Below are positions 10,442 through 19,190 of a stretch of 47,815 bases of DNA, in pieces. Origin of the DNA: Deltaproteobacteria bacterium (GTDB taxonomy: Bacteria > Desulfobacterota > Desulfobulbia > Desulfobulbales > Desulfurivibrionaceae); NCBI GenBank assembly GCA_026388695.1, contig JAPLJH010000046.1, forward strand, positions 1-47,815. Direction: 5' to 3'. The notes under the pieces were generated by a model. That model did not search any database. It was not told the origin of the DNA and saw only the letters and a program-made list of their open reading frames with translations. The position numbers were made by a program, and so were the translations under genes. Numbering within the stretch: the first letter of the stretch is position 1; every line of letters starts with the position of its first letter.

Positions 10442-10470
10442 TTGCCGAGAAACCCCGATGCTGGTATCGT
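10442..10470 (+). promoter_or_regulatory. Candidate promoter for lptA-lptB
   Basis: TTGCCG (10442-10447) and TATCGT (10465-10470) are separated by 17 bases and lie about 47 bp before the lptA start. Each is a 4/6 match to the sigma-70 boxes. The spacing and position fit, but the match alone is weak. Confidence 0.4.
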
Positions 10471-10516
10471 TATGCAATCAACGTCCATCCGTACCATAAG
10501 GAAACTAAAAAAAAGT

Positions 10517-11077
10517 ATGAAACCATTGCTTCGTTTTTTTTGCCGACTTGTCTTTCTGGCTCCATTTCTGGCTGTCAGTCCCGGCCTGGCTGCGCCTGCT
10601 TCCACCCCTGCCCCCGCCAACAAACCGCCGATTCATATCGAGGCGGACCGGATGGTTTCCATGAAAACGGACAACGCGGTTCTTTTCACCGGCAACGTGG
10701 ATGCCAAGCAGGGCCAGATGACGATTCGCTCCGCAGAAATGACGGTGTATTATCTTTCCGCTGAAGAAAAAGCCAAGCTGCCCCAAAGCGAAGAGCGCAG
10801 TCTCAAGAAGCTTTTTGCCTCGGGCAATGTGGAAATTCAGAATGAAGGCATGACTGGCACCGGCGACAAGATGGAATATTACGAAGCCGAGCGCAAGATG
10901 ATCCTCATCGGTAACAGCAAGGTCTGGCAGGACAACAACCTTGTTACCGGCCAAACCGTTATCGTGTACCTCGACCAGGGCAAGAGTATCGTGGAGCGGG
11001 GCGAGAAGAAAGGTGAGCGGGTCAAGGCCTTTTTCTATCCCGGCGGCGAAGGCCCGCAGGGCGGTCAGCAACAGTGA
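10517..11077 (+). CDS. lptA: LPS export periplasmic protein LptA (OstA-like)
   Basis: Periplasmic bridge protein carrying LPS from the inner to the outer membrane. The chosen ATG gives 186 aa with an N-terminal signal peptide (MKPLLRFFC through about residue 25), preceded by AAGGA. The OstA/LptA domain follows: PIHIEADRM, then alternating strands such as [25 protein letters not shown] and [12 protein letters not shown]. Upstream in-frame ATG codons exist but would bury the signal peptide. The stop overlaps the potential upstream GTG of lptB. LptC, which usually precedes LptA, is not adjacent here. Confidence 0.9.
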   Translation: MKPLLRFFCRLVFLAPFLAVSPGLAAPASTPAPANKPPIHIEADRMVSMKTDNAVLFTGNVDAKQGQMTIRSAEMTVYYLSAEEKAKLPQSEERSLKKLFASGNVEIQNEGMTGTGDKMEYYEAERKMILIGNSKVWQDNNLVTGQTVIVYLDQGKSIVERGEKKGERVKAFFYPGGEGPQGGQQQ

Positions 11078-11091
11078 AAACGGAGGCGCCT

Positions 11092-11814
11092 GTGTCTGTT
11101 CTCGAAACAAAAGATATCATCAAACGCTATAAGAACCGGACGGTTGTAGATGGGATCAGCCTGCGGGTTGAAACCGGCACGGTGGTCGGCCTGCTCGGAC
11201 CAAACGGGGCTGGGAAAACCACCACCTTCTATGCTATTGCCGGGTTTGTCCGGCCGGACGCAGGCGTTGTCCTGCTTGATGGCGAGGACATCACCTCCCT
11301 GCCCATCCACCAACGGGCCGTCAAGGGCTTGTCCTATCTGCCGCAGGAATCCTCGGTTTTTAAAAAGCTCACCGTGGAGGAAAACGTCCGCATCGTCCTT
11401 GAGCCGTTGGGCCTTGCCAAGGCAGAGATCAACAACCGGGTCGGCCAGCTCATGGAAGACCTGAAGATCTCCCATCTGGCTGGCAACCGGGGGCATTCCC
11501 TCTCCGGGGGCGAACGTCGCCGGGTGGAGATCATGCGGGCTCTGGCCACCACTCCGCATTTCATTCTTCTCGACGAACCCTTTGCCGGGATCGATCCGCT
11601 TTCGGTGGCCGATCTCCAGCAGATCATCGGCAACCTGAAAAACCGCGGCCTGGGGGTACTCATCTCCGATCACAACGTCCGGGAAACCCTTTCCGTCTGC
11701 GATCAGGCCTATATCGTCAGCCAGGGGAAGATTCTTATCCATGGCAATGCCGAAGAGATTGTCGGCAACGAGGAAGCCCGCCGGATGTACCTTGGAGAAA
11801 ATTTCACGCTCTAA
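11092..11814 (+). CDS. lptB: LPS export ABC transporter ATPase
   Basis: Cytoplasmic ATPase of the LptB2FGC transporter. Walker A reads [10 protein letters not shown], the ABC signature [10 protein letters not shown], Walker [11 protein letters not shown] and the switch histidine lies in ISDHNVRET; the end YLGENFTL is typical of LptB. I chose the GTG at 11092 because GGAGG lies 5 bases before it and the 240-aa product matches the family length. A GTG at 11074 overlapping the lptA stop is the alternative and would add six residues. Confidence 0.95.
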   Translation: MSVLETKDIIKRYKNRTVVDGISLRVETGTVVGLLGPNGAGKTTTFYAIAGFVRPDAGVVLLDGEDITSLPIHQRAVKGLSYLPQESSVFKKLTVEENVRIVLEPLGLAKAEINNRVGQLMEDLKISHLAGNRGHSLSGGERRRVEIMRALATTPHFILLDEPFAGIDPLSVADLQQIIGNLKNRGLGVLISDHNVRETLSVCDQAYIVSQGKILIHGNAEEIVGNEEARRMYLGENFTL

Positions 11815-11826
11815 GCGGAGGGAGCA

Positions 11827-12066
11827 ATGGAAATAAGTCCCGTTATGAATAATTTTGAAAAAATAGCGGTGGTTTTTGGCTTTATTTCCGGAGTTACAGT
11901 TATGTTGATAGGGATGAGACGGGGGCGATTCCCTATGGTTGGCTCAATTTTTAATGAAAAATATACGTTGTCGCTTGATAAGCTGGACAAAGTGTTGGCG
12001 TATTGCTCTTTAATATTTTTCATATTGTGTATGGTTTTCTTGGCCTTGTCATTTTCGCAGAGCTAG
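11827..12066 (+). CDS. Small two-helix membrane protein, unknown
   Basis: A 79-aa protein with two predicted transmembrane helices at about residues 12-30 and 56-75, joined by a basic loop (RRGRF) and a polar segment. It starts 12 bp after lptB with a strong GGAGGGAG site, so translation is credible. Its base composition is clearly more AT-rich than lptB and rpoN on either side, and its codon use differs (many TTT, ATA, AAA codons). I do not recognise the family. The position within the conserved lptB-rpoN junction suggests an insertion or a poorly conserved accessory gene; a role in envelope function would be speculation. Confidence 0.65.
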   Translation: MEISPVMNNFEKIAVVFGFISGVTVMLIGMRRGRFPMVGSIFNEKYTLSLDKLDKVLAYCSLIFFILCMVFLALSFSQS

Positions 12067-12183
12067 CCTTGTAAAATTCTTCTTGCAAAAACCTTGCCGT
12101 CATGGAGTATTATACTCTCACATGGGCTGCGCAATCCCGCGCCGTACCCTGTGTGTCTTTTGCAGTAAAGGATTTCGGCGAAC

Positions 12184-13647
12184 ATGGCCCTTGAACTGAG
12201 ACAGCAACTGAAGCTTAGCCAGCAACTGGTGATGACTCCCCAGTTGCAGCAGGCCATCAAATTGCTGCAACTTTCCCGGCTTGAGCTTGCCGAAACAATC
12301 CAGCAGGAAATTGAGATCAACCCGGTGCTGGAAGAAGCCCTTGATGGGCCGGACCAGAGCGAGGCAGAGCTTGAAGGCCATGGTCACGAGGCCCTGGACA
12401 CCCCGGCGCCCGAGCCGGAAAAGACCACCGAGGTCCAGATGGAAAGCGACTCCTCCTTGCGGGAGATCGACTGGGAAAATTACAGCAACGACTATGAAAG
12501 CGGCTTCTCCAACCGGAGCAAGGATGATAACGACCTGCCCTCCCGCCTTGATATCCTGACCACCAAACCAGACCTGCACTCTCACCTTTCCTGGCAATTG
12601 ACCCTTTCCCACCTCACCGAGGAGGAACAGGAGATCGGCCATTTCGTCATCGGCAACCTGAACCGGGACGGGTTCCTGGTGGTGACGGAGGCGGAAATTG
12701 TAGAAGGCACGGGTTGCGAGCCGGAGATGGCTCGGCGGATGATTGGCGTGGTCCAGGAGATGGACCCGTCCGGAGTCGGAGCCAGGGATCTCAAGGATTG
12801 CCTGCTGTTGCAGCTTGGCCGCCTGGGGCTTGGGGGTTCTTTGGCCGCAACAATAGTTCGCGAGCATCTGCATACCCTGGAAAACAGAAATTTCGGTGCC
12901 ATTGCCCGGGCCACAGGCCGCCCCATCGAGGAGATTCTCGGCGCGATCAAGGTGATCACTGAGTTGGACCCGCATCCGGGTAGGATCTATTCCGAAGAGG
13001 AGCCCCAGTACATTATCCCGGATGTCTATGTGCACAAGATAAGCGGCGAATATGTCATTCTCCTCAACGACGAAGGCCTGCCCCGTCTCAAGGTCAGCAA
13101 CTATTACAAGGACATCCTGAAAAAGGATTCCGGCGCTCCGGCCGAGACCAAGAATTATGTGCAGGACAAGCTCAAATCGGCCCTGTGGCTGATAAAAAGC
13201 ATCCACCAGCGGCAACGCACCATCTACCGGGTGGTGGAATCGCTGCTCAAGTTTCAGTACGATTTTTTTGAAAAGGGGGTCGCGTACCTTAAGCCCCTGG
13301 TCCTCCGTGACGTGGCTGAGGACCTCGGTATGCACGAATCGACAATCAGCCGGGTGACAAGCAACAAGTATGTGCACACCCCCCAGGGCACCTTTGAGCT
13401 GAAGTACTTCTTCAACTCCTCCATCAGCCGCCATGACGGCGGCGACGCCATGGCCTCGGAAAGCATCAAGGAACGCATCCGCAGCATCATTGCCGCCGAG
13501 AACCACCAAGACCCCTTAAGCGACAATGCCATTGCCGAGATCTTCGCCAAGGAGGATATCAAGCTGGCCAGGCGTACCGTGGCCAAATACCGGGAGCAGA
13601 TAGGGATTCTCCCTTCAAAATTTCGGAAAAAACCCAAGCTGAGCTGA
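12184..13647 (+). CDS. rpoN: RNA polymerase sigma-54 factor
   Basis: Alternative sigma factor needing AAA+ activators. The 487-aa protein begins with the glutamine-rich activator-interacting region I (MALELRQQLKLSQQLVMTPQ), followed by an acidic linker (about residues 55-105), the core-binding domain, a helix-turn-helix (MHESTISRVTSNKYV) and the RpoN box ARRTVAKYRE near the C-terminus. An AAGGA site precedes the ATG. The order lptB-rpoN-rapZ is conserved in many Proteobacteria, but the hpf and ptsN genes usually found between rpoN and rapZ are absent here. Confidence 0.97.
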   Translation: MALELRQQLKLSQQLVMTPQLQQAIKLLQLSRLELAETIQQEIEINPVLEEALDGPDQSEAELEGHGHEALDTPAPEPEKTTEVQMESDSSLREIDWENYSNDYESGFSNRSKDDNDLPSRLDILTTKPDLHSHLSWQLTLSHLTEEEQEIGHFVIGNLNRDGFLVVTEAEIVEGTGCEPEMARRMIGVVQEMDPSGVGARDLKDCLLLQLGRLGLGGSLAATIVREHLHTLENRNFGAIARATGRPIEEILGAIKVITELDPHPGRIYSEEEPQYIIPDVYVHKISGEYVILLNDEGLPRLKVSNYYKDILKKDSGAPAETKNYVQDKLKSALWLIKSIHQRQRTIYRVVESLLKFQYDFFEKGVAYLKPLVLRDVAEDLGMHESTISRVTSNKYVHTPQGTFELKYFFNSSISRHDGGDAMASESIKERIRSIIAAENHQDPLSDNAIAEIFAKEDIKLARRTVAKYREQIGILPSKFRKKPKLS

Positions 13648-13690
13648 CCCGGAGGCCCGTGTCTCCCCTAGCCCTCTCACACACAACGCC

Positions 13691-14563
13691 ATGCATGAAA
13701 CCAGCAACCACCCCCTGACCCTCACCATCATCACCGGCCTTTCCGGGGCAGGCAAATCCACGGCCCTCAATGTGTTCGAGGATGCCGGTTTTCTGTGCAT
13801 CGACAATCTCCCGGTTTTTCTCCTCCTGCCCTTGCTTGACGGCATGGCCCGCAGAGCAGACGGCCCGCACCGCCTGGCCCTGGTCATGGATGCCAGGGAT
13901 GTCGAGCTTGCTCCGGCCCTGGCCGGAGTCCTCAAGGAAATTCAGCCCAAGGCCACCCTGGCGCAGATCATTTTTCTTGAGGCCAACGATACGGTCTTGC
14001 TCCGACGGTACAGCCAGCTGCGGCGAGCCCATCCCCTGGCCCAGGTCGGCTTGGTCCAGGACGGAATCTCCTCGGAGAAAAAACGGCTGGCCGGACTGCG
14101 CCAATTGGCCGATCGGGTGATTGACACCAGCACCCTCTCCCCCACCGAGTTGCGGCAGAAACTCTTGTTGCACGACGCGTCCCCGGTTGCCGATTTGCGG
14201 GTCAACATCCTCTCCTTTGGTCATAAGCATGGTCTGCCAAGCGAGGCCGATCTGTTGTTTGATGTTCGTTTTTTGCCAAACCCGTATTATGTGGCAGAGC
14301 TCAAGGAGAAAACAGGCCTGGATGCAGCGGTGGCTGCCCATGCCTTGGACAATGCCAGCGGCAGCCAGTTCCTTGTTCACCTTTCGGCCTTGCTGGATTT
14401 TCTGCTCCCGGAATTTGAACAGGCGGGCAAGGCCTACCTCACCATCGCCGTGGGCTGCACCGGGGGGAAGCACCGTTCCGTGGCAGTGGCCGAGGAAATC
14501 CACCGCCATCTTGCCGGGGGCAAATGGCCGGTGAAGCTGTTCCATCGGGATTTGGATAAATAA
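13691..14563 (+). CDS. rapZ: RNase adapter / nucleotide-binding protein RapZ
   Basis: P-loop protein of the RapZ (YvcJ) family, 290 aa. Walker A is ITGLSGAGKS (residues 14-23). The family-specific segments DVRFLPNPYYV and GCTGGKHRSVAVAE are intact in the C-terminal domain that senses glucosamine-6-phosphate and RNA in Escherichia coli. Whether it controls GlmZ-like RNAs in this organism is unknown. It follows rpoN by 43 bp in the same direction. The ATG has no strong Shine-Dalgarno sequence. Confidence 0.93.
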   Translation: MHETSNHPLTLTIITGLSGAGKSTALNVFEDAGFLCIDNLPVFLLLPLLDGMARRADGPHRLALVMDARDVELAPALAGVLKEIQPKATLAQIIFLEANDTVLLRRYSQLRRAHPLAQVGLVQDGISSEKKRLAGLRQLADRVIDTSTLSPTELRQKLLLHDASPVADLRVNILSFGHKHGLPSEADLLFDVRFLPNPYYVAELKEKTGLDAAVAAHALDNASGSQFLVHLSALLDFLLPEFEQAGKAYLTIAVGCTGGKHRSVAVAEEIHRHLAGGKWPVKLFHRDLDK

Positions 14564-14616
14564 GAAAAAAGGACAGGGCAAAAGGCGCACATACGGCCTG
14601 GGCCTGATGAGCGCAT

Positions 14617-15294
14617 ATGACACAAACACCATTACTGAATTGGCAGGCAATAGACACGGTTCTGCTGGACATGGACGGTACCCTGCTGGATCGTCATTTT
14701 GATGATTATTTTTGGGAGCATTATGTGCCGGAGCATTATGCCCTGGAGCACGATCTCTCCATTGACGAGGCAAGGCTTGAACTGTTGGCCAAGTACAAAG
14801 GGCGGGAGGGCACCCTGGCTTGGACCGACCTTGATTTTTGGTCCAACGAGCTGGGCCTCGATATCCCGGCGCTTAAGATGAAGATCAATCATCTCATTGG
14901 GGTGCATCCCCACGTCATTGCCTTTCTCAAGTTCTGCCGCGAGGCGGGTAAGAAGATCTACCTGGTGACCAACGCCCACAGCAAGACCCTGGCCATCAAG
15001 ATGGAGAAAACTGCGCTGGCAGGCTATTTCGACCGGATTATCTGTGCGGAAGAGGTTGGGATGGCCAAGGAGGACCCGGTCTTCTGGCAAGGGCTGGAGG
15101 CGATGCTGGGCTATGAGAAAGAAAGAACCATGCTGGCCGATGATACCGCTAAGGTGTTGGCCTCTGCCCGGATTTACGGCATGGGCTTTCTCATCTTTGT
15201 CGCCCGCCCTAGCAGCCGTAAACCGGTTGCCCACTCAGAGGATTACCCCTCGGTGGTCACCTTCCGGGAACTTATCCCCGAGTCCGGCGTTTGA
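14617..15294 (+). CDS. yrfG: HAD-family GMP/IMP nucleotidase (YrfG-like)
   Basis: A 225-aa haloacid-dehalogenase-type phosphatase. Motif I is DMDGTLLD (nucleophile D18, general acid D20), motif II is VTNAH, and the late acidic pair is in LADDTAKVL. The opening (AIDTVLLDMDGTLLD), FDDYFWEHYVPE and the ending (PSVVTFRELIP) closely resemble the E. coli GMP/IMP nucleotidase YrfG, so purine nucleotide dephosphorylation is the likely role. It ends where the HEAT-like gene begins and starts 53 bp after rapZ, so it probably belongs to the same transcript. Confidence 0.85.
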   Translation: MTQTPLLNWQAIDTVLLDMDGTLLDRHFDDYFWEHYVPEHYALEHDLSIDEARLELLAKYKGREGTLAWTDLDFWSNELGLDIPALKMKINHLIGVHPHVIAFLKFCREAGKKIYLVTNAHSKTLAIKMEKTALAGYFDRIICAEEVGMAKEDPVFWQGLEAMLGYEKERTMLADDTAKVLASARIYGMGFLIFVARPSSRKPVAHSEDYPSVVTFRELIPESGV

Positions 15295-15311
15295 AGCCAA
15301 AGGACGCGACC

Positions 15312-15701
15312 ATGCCCGACAAAGAGCAGGAAGAATTGCTTACGGTTATCGCCGATTTTTTGGAGATGGGCCATGTGGAGAACATCATGGCCATGTTCAA
15401 GCAGGACGCTTCGCTCTATGCCCTGAGCGGCGAGCTGTTGCGTGATGAGCGCTTCATGGTGCGCATGGGCATGGCGGTGCTATTTGAAGAGCTGACGGCG
15501 ATCCGACCGCAGGAGGTGGTGCTGGCCATCCCTGCCCTGCTCCCGATCCTTGGTGAAGAAACCCCGTGGATGCGCGGCGAGGCCGTGAACCTGCTGGCCA
15601 TCATCAGCACCCCCGAGGCGCTGGCCCATATCAAGCCCCTTGCCGATGACCCGGAACCGCAGATCCGGGAGATGGTGGCGGATATTCTCGCTGAAAGCTG
15701 A
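15312..15701 (+). CDS. Small HEAT-repeat-like protein
   Basis: A 129-aa soluble, acidic, all-helical protein. The ATG at 15312 has AAAGGA eight bases before it; a TTG at 15291 overlapping the yrfG stop is the alternative. The second half has two HEAT-like helical pairs (VVLAIPALLPILGEETPWMR and AVNLLAIISTPEALAHIKPL), ending in PQIREMVADIL, the usual last HEAT helix. Such modules mediate protein contacts; no enzymatic motif is seen. The last codons form half of the palindrome at 15687-15722. Confidence 0.75.
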   Translation: MPDKEQEELLTVIADFLEMGHVENIMAMFKQDASLYALSGELLRDERFMVRMGMAVLFEELTAIRPQEVVLAIPALLPILGEETPWMRGEAVNLLAIISTPEALAHIKPLADDPEPQIREMVADILAES

Positions 15702-15722
15702 CAGCTATCAGCTTTCAGCGAG
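15687..15722. terminator. Perfect palindrome between convergent genes
   Basis: A perfect 15-bp inverted repeat (CTCGCTGAAAGCTGA at 15687-15701, complement at 15708-15722) with a 6-base loop. It sits between the convergent HEAT-like gene, whose stop codon is inside the left arm, and aspS ending at 15730. It can fold identically from either strand, so a bidirectional terminator is the natural reading, although no U-tract follows on either side. Confidence 0.6.
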
Positions 15723-15729
15723 AAGCGGC

Positions 15730-17514
15730 CTATTCCTTCCAGTCCGGTCGTAATCCCAACTCGGTCAGCTGCTTTCTCGCCACTGCGGACGGGGCTTCGG
15801 TGAGCGGACAGAATGCCTTCTGGGTCTTGGGGAAGGCGATAACGTCGCGGATGGAGTCGCGGCCCAGCAGGATCATCATCAAGCGGTCCAGACCAAAGGC
15901 CATGCCGCCGTGGGGCGGTGCGCCAAGCTCAAGCGCCTTGACCAAAAAGTCGAACTTGTCGGTGACCTCCTCTTCCGAAATCCCCAACGCGGCAAAGACC
16001 CGTTCCTGCATCTCCTTCTGGTGGATGCGGATGGAACCACCGCCGATCTCGGTGCCGTTTAGGACCAGATCGTAGGCCCGGCTGCGCATCTTGCCCGGCT
16101 CGGTGTCCATGAGGGGAATGTCTTCCTCGTTGGGCGCGGTAAAAGGGTGATGCACAGCGGTATGCCGCTTCTGCTCGTGGTCGTATTCCAAAAGCGGGAA
16201 GTCACAGACCCAGAGGAAGTTAAACTGCTTCTTGTCGATGAGGTTGAGCCTGCGGCCCAGTTCAAGGCGCAGCTCAGACAGGGCCTGGTGCACCACATTG
16301 GGCTGGTCGGCGACGAAGAAGAGCAGGTCGTCGGTTTCCGCGCCCAGTGTTTTGGCCATCCCCGCCCGCTCCTCGTCGGAGAAGAACTTGGCAATGGGCG
16401 ACTGCCATTCGCCCTCTGGCTTGACCTTGACCCAGGCCAACCCCTTGGCCCCGAAATTGGCCACGTAAGCGGTGAGATCGTCAAGATCCTTGCTGGAAAA
16501 ATGGGCGCAGCCCTTGGCGTTGATGGCCTTGACCATGCCACCCTTCTCAACCACGGTGCGGAACACCTGGAAGCCGCAATTGCGCACCTCTTCGGTGAGG
16601 CTGATCAGCTCAAAGCCGAAACGGGTGTCGGGCTTGTCGCAGCCATAGCGGTTCATCGCCTCTTCATAGGTCATACGCGGGAAGGGCAGACTGAGCTCCA
16701 ACCCTATGGTTTCTTTGAACAAGAGCTGCATCAACCCTTCGCCCACCGCGTAGATGTCCTCCTCCTCGACAAAAGACAGCTCCATATCCACCTGGGTGAA
16801 CTCGGGCTGCCGGTCGGCGCGCAGGTCTTCGTCGCGGAAGCAGCGAACGATCTGGTAGTAGCGGTCCATGCCCGCCACCATCAGGAGCTGCTTGAACAAC
16901 TGCGGCGACTGGGGCAGGGCGAAGAATTTCCCCTGGTTGACCCGGCTTGGCACCAGATAGTCCCTGGCCCCTTCCGGGGTGGAGCGGGTGAGCACCGGGG
17001 TCTCGATCTCAAGAAAGTTTTCGCTATTGAGATAGGTACGGATGGCCTGGGAGGCTTTGTGCCGCATGATGAGACTCTCGGCCATGCGGGGGCGCCGCAG
17101 GTCGATGTAGCGGTACTTGAGGCGCAGGTTCTCGGAGATTTCGGTTTCCTCGTCCAGCGGAAAGGGCGGGGTTTTGCTCTGGTTGAGGATGCGCAGTTCC
17201 GTTACCCGGATTTCGATTTCGCCGGTACCCAGCTTGGGGTTGACCATGCCGTCGGGCCGGGCCTCGACCATGCCCCGGATGGCCAGCACCCATTCGCTTC
17301 TGATGCCATGGGCCTTGGCATGTACCTCGGCATTGATCTCGGGGTTGAAAACCACCTGGGTGAGGCCCCAGCGGTCCCGCAGATCGATGAAGATAACCCC
17401 GCCATGGTCCCGGCGCCGCAGCACCCATCCCATGAGGACGATCTCCTTGCCGACATCGGCTTGGGTCAAGGCGTTGCAATTGTGGGTGCGTTTGAGTCCT
17501 CCCATGGATTCCAT
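15730..17514 (-). CDS. aspS: Aspartyl-tRNA synthetase
   Basis: Class IIb synthetase, 594 aa. The N-terminal OB-fold anticodon-binding domain ([19 protein letters not shown]) is followed by class II motif 2 ([18 protein letters not shown]), the bacterial GAD insertion domain and motif 3 ([17 protein letters not shown]). The ATG is preceded by AAGGAG. It lies 97 bp downstream of hisS in the same direction, a common bacterial pairing. From sequence alone I cannot tell whether it is discriminating or also charges tRNA-Asn. Confidence 0.97.
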   Translation of the reverse strand: MESMGGLKRTHNCNALTQADVGKEIVLMGWVLRRRDHGGVIFIDLRDRWGLTQVVFNPEINAEVHAKAHGIRSEWVLAIRGMVEARPDGMVNPKLGTGEIEIRVTELRILNQSKTPPFPLDEETEISENLRLKYRYIDLRRPRMAESLIMRHKASQAIRTYLNSENFLEIETPVLTRSTPEGARDYLVPSRVNQGKFFALPQSPQLFKQLLMVAGMDRYYQIVRCFRDEDLRADRQPEFTQVDMELSFVEEEDIYAVGEGLMQLLFKETIGLELSLPFPRMTYEEAMNRYGCDKPDTRFGFELISLTEEVRNCGFQVFRTVVEKGGMVKAINAKGCAHFSSKDLDDLTAYVANFGAKGLAWVKVKPEGEWQSPIAKFFSDEERAGMAKTLGAETDDLLFFVADQPNVVHQALSELRLELGRRLNLIDKKQFNFLWVCDFPLLEYDHEQKRHTAVHHPFTAPNEEDIPLMDTEPGKMRSRAYDLVLNGTEIGGGSIRIHQKEMQERVFAALGISEEEVTDKFDFLVKALELGAPPHGGMAFGLDRLMMILLGRDSIRDVIAFPKTQKAFCPLTEAPSAVARKQLTELGLRPDWKE

Positions 17515-17611
17515 AGGACTGCTCCTTTTTGGTGGTCAAAAATGAAAACGGATAAAAAGGTTAACGCAACCGCGCAGGACGCTGGTATGCGTAACCAAGA
17601 AATGTAACCTG

Positions 17612-18895
17612 TTATGCTGTTCTTGCGGTTGCAGCAAGCAACATCGCACACAAGGCCTCTTGCGACCCCACTAGCGGCAGTTGCTGCTGCTCCTTGCTGC
17701 TCATGTCGCGCAGCACTGCCTCGCCCTTGGCAAGCTCTTCCTCGCCCAAAATGAGGACAAAGCGGGCCTTGGCCCGGTCCGCCTGCTTCATCTGGCTTTT
17801 CAGGCTCTTGCCTTCGAGGTCCATGGCCACTTGCAGCCCTTTGCGCCGTAACAGATGCACCAGGGGGAAGGCCCGGACAGCGGCGTCCTCACCCAGGGCG
17901 GCAACAAAAAGGTCCGTGGCGGTCTCAGGGCAGGCGTCTGCGTTCTGCTGGCTCAGCAGGAGAACCAGTCGCTCCATGCCCATGGCAAAGCCGATGCCGG
18001 GCATGTTCTTGGCCCCGCCCAACTGTTCCACCAAGCCGTCATAGCGGCCCCCCGCTCCCACCGCGCTCTGGGCGCCCAGAGCGTCGGTGATCAGCTCAAA
18101 GGTGGTGCGGGTATAGTAATCAAGGCCGCGGACCATGAAGGGGTTCACCGTGTAGGGAACTGCCAGGAGATCAAGGCTTGCTTTCGTTTGCGTGAAATGC
18201 TCGGCGCAGCCTGGGCAGAGATGGTCGATAATGGCTGGCGCGGCCACATACTGCTCCTGGCAATGGCTGCTCTTGCAGTCCAGCACCCGCAGCGGATTGG
18301 TTTGGCTGCGGCGCTGACAATCTTCGCAGATCTGCTCCTTGCGGGCGGCGAGGAAATCCACCAAGGCCTCTTTGTAGGCGGGTCGACAGGCCGGGCAGCC
18401 CAGGGAGTTGATTTGCAGGCTTGTGGTCAGGCCAAGCTCTTCCAGAATCAGCCAGCCCATGGCGATCAGTTCGGCGTCCAGCCGGGGATGATCCAGTCCC
18501 AATACCTCGACGCTCATCTGGTGGAACTGCCGCAAGCGGCCTTTCTGCGGACGCTCGTGCCGGAACATGGGGCCGATGGTATAAAGGCGCTGCACCGGAA
18601 GCTTCGCCTGGAGGCCATGCTCGATAAAGGAGCGTAGCACCGAGGCGGTGCCCTCCGGCCGCATGGTGATCGAGTCGCCGTTGCGGTCGGTAAAGGAGTA
18701 CATCTCTTTTTCGACAATATCGGTGGCTTCGCCGATGGACCGGGCGAACAGCTCGGTTTTTTCCAGGATCGGCACCCGAATCTCGGTGAAGCCGAAGCGC
18801 TGAAAGATATCCCTGGCCGTAGCTTCGATATGCTGCCAGACCCCAACCTCATCGGGGAGAATATCCTTAAAGCCTTTCAGGGCCTGAATGCTCAT
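17612..18895 (-). CDS. hisS: Histidyl-tRNA synthetase
   Basis: Class IIa synthetase, 427 aa from the ATG at 18893-18895 (begins MSIQALKGFKDILPDE). Motif 2 reads FRHERPQKGRLRQFHQ and the histidine-specific signature GLDYYTRTTFE is intact. Four cysteines in an insertion (CPACRP and CEDCQRR with CPGC) suggest a metal-binding knob also found in several HisRS proteins. The C-terminal anticodon domain is normal. A sigma-70-like promoter lies about 95 bp upstream, so hisS is probably the first gene of a hisS-aspS operon. Confidence 0.96.
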   Translation of the reverse strand: MSIQALKGFKDILPDEVGVWQHIEATARDIFQRFGFTEIRVPILEKTELFARSIGEATDIVEKEMYSFTDRNGDSITMRPEGTASVLRSFIEHGLQAKLPVQRLYTIGPMFRHERPQKGRLRQFHQMSVEVLGLDHPRLDAELIAMGWLILEELGLTTSLQINSLGCPACRPAYKEALVDFLAARKEQICEDCQRRSQTNPLRVLDCKSSHCQEQYVAAPAIIDHLCPGCAEHFTQTKASLDLLAVPYTVNPFMVRGLDYYTRTTFELITDALGAQSAVGAGGRYDGLVEQLGGAKNMPGIGFAMGMERLVLLLSQQNADACPETATDLFVAALGEDAAVRAFPLVHLLRRKGLQVAMDLEGKSLKSQMKQADRAKARFVLILGEEELAKGEAVLRDMSSKEQQQLPLVGSQEALCAMLLAATARTA

Positions 18896-18988
18896 TGCCT
18901 GCCTCACCTGCACTGACGATAAAAAACACCCGATCGTTTTCACCGGGGAAAAGGAGTCAACCAGAGAAAAATGGCCGAAAAACAGGTA

Positions 18989-19017
18989 TTCTTATCCCAC
19001 CTCTTGCAAAAAGTCAA
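18989..19017 (-). promoter_or_regulatory. Candidate hisS promoter
   Basis: Reverse-strand TTGACT (19012-19017, 5/6 match) and TAAGAA (18989-18994) are 17 bases apart, giving a leader of about 85 nt before hisS. The remainder of the 18896-19190 gap holds only the porin terminator. Confidence 0.5.
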
Positions 19018-19107
19018 GAGAGGCAAGCAGAAAGCAGCTCGCTGTCAATGCAGGATGAGAATGTGTGATGGCTGGAAGTTAGAAGCTGCCAGTGTCTGGG
19101 GAAACCC

Positions 19108-19140
19108 AAAAAAGCCCTGCCGGAATTTCCGGCAGGGCTT
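19108..19140 (-). terminator. Rho-independent terminator of the porin gene
   Basis: A perfect inverted repeat (AAGCCCTGCCGGAA at 19112-19125, complement at 19127-19140). In the minus-strand reading it is followed by a run of six T (19108-19113, partly inside the stem). It lies 50 bp downstream of the porin stop codon. Stem, GC content and U-run are canonical. Confidence 0.9.
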
Positions 19141-19190
19141 GATGTGAGCAGTAACCAACTAAGACGTTTATGCGCAAGGCATAAGCTGCA

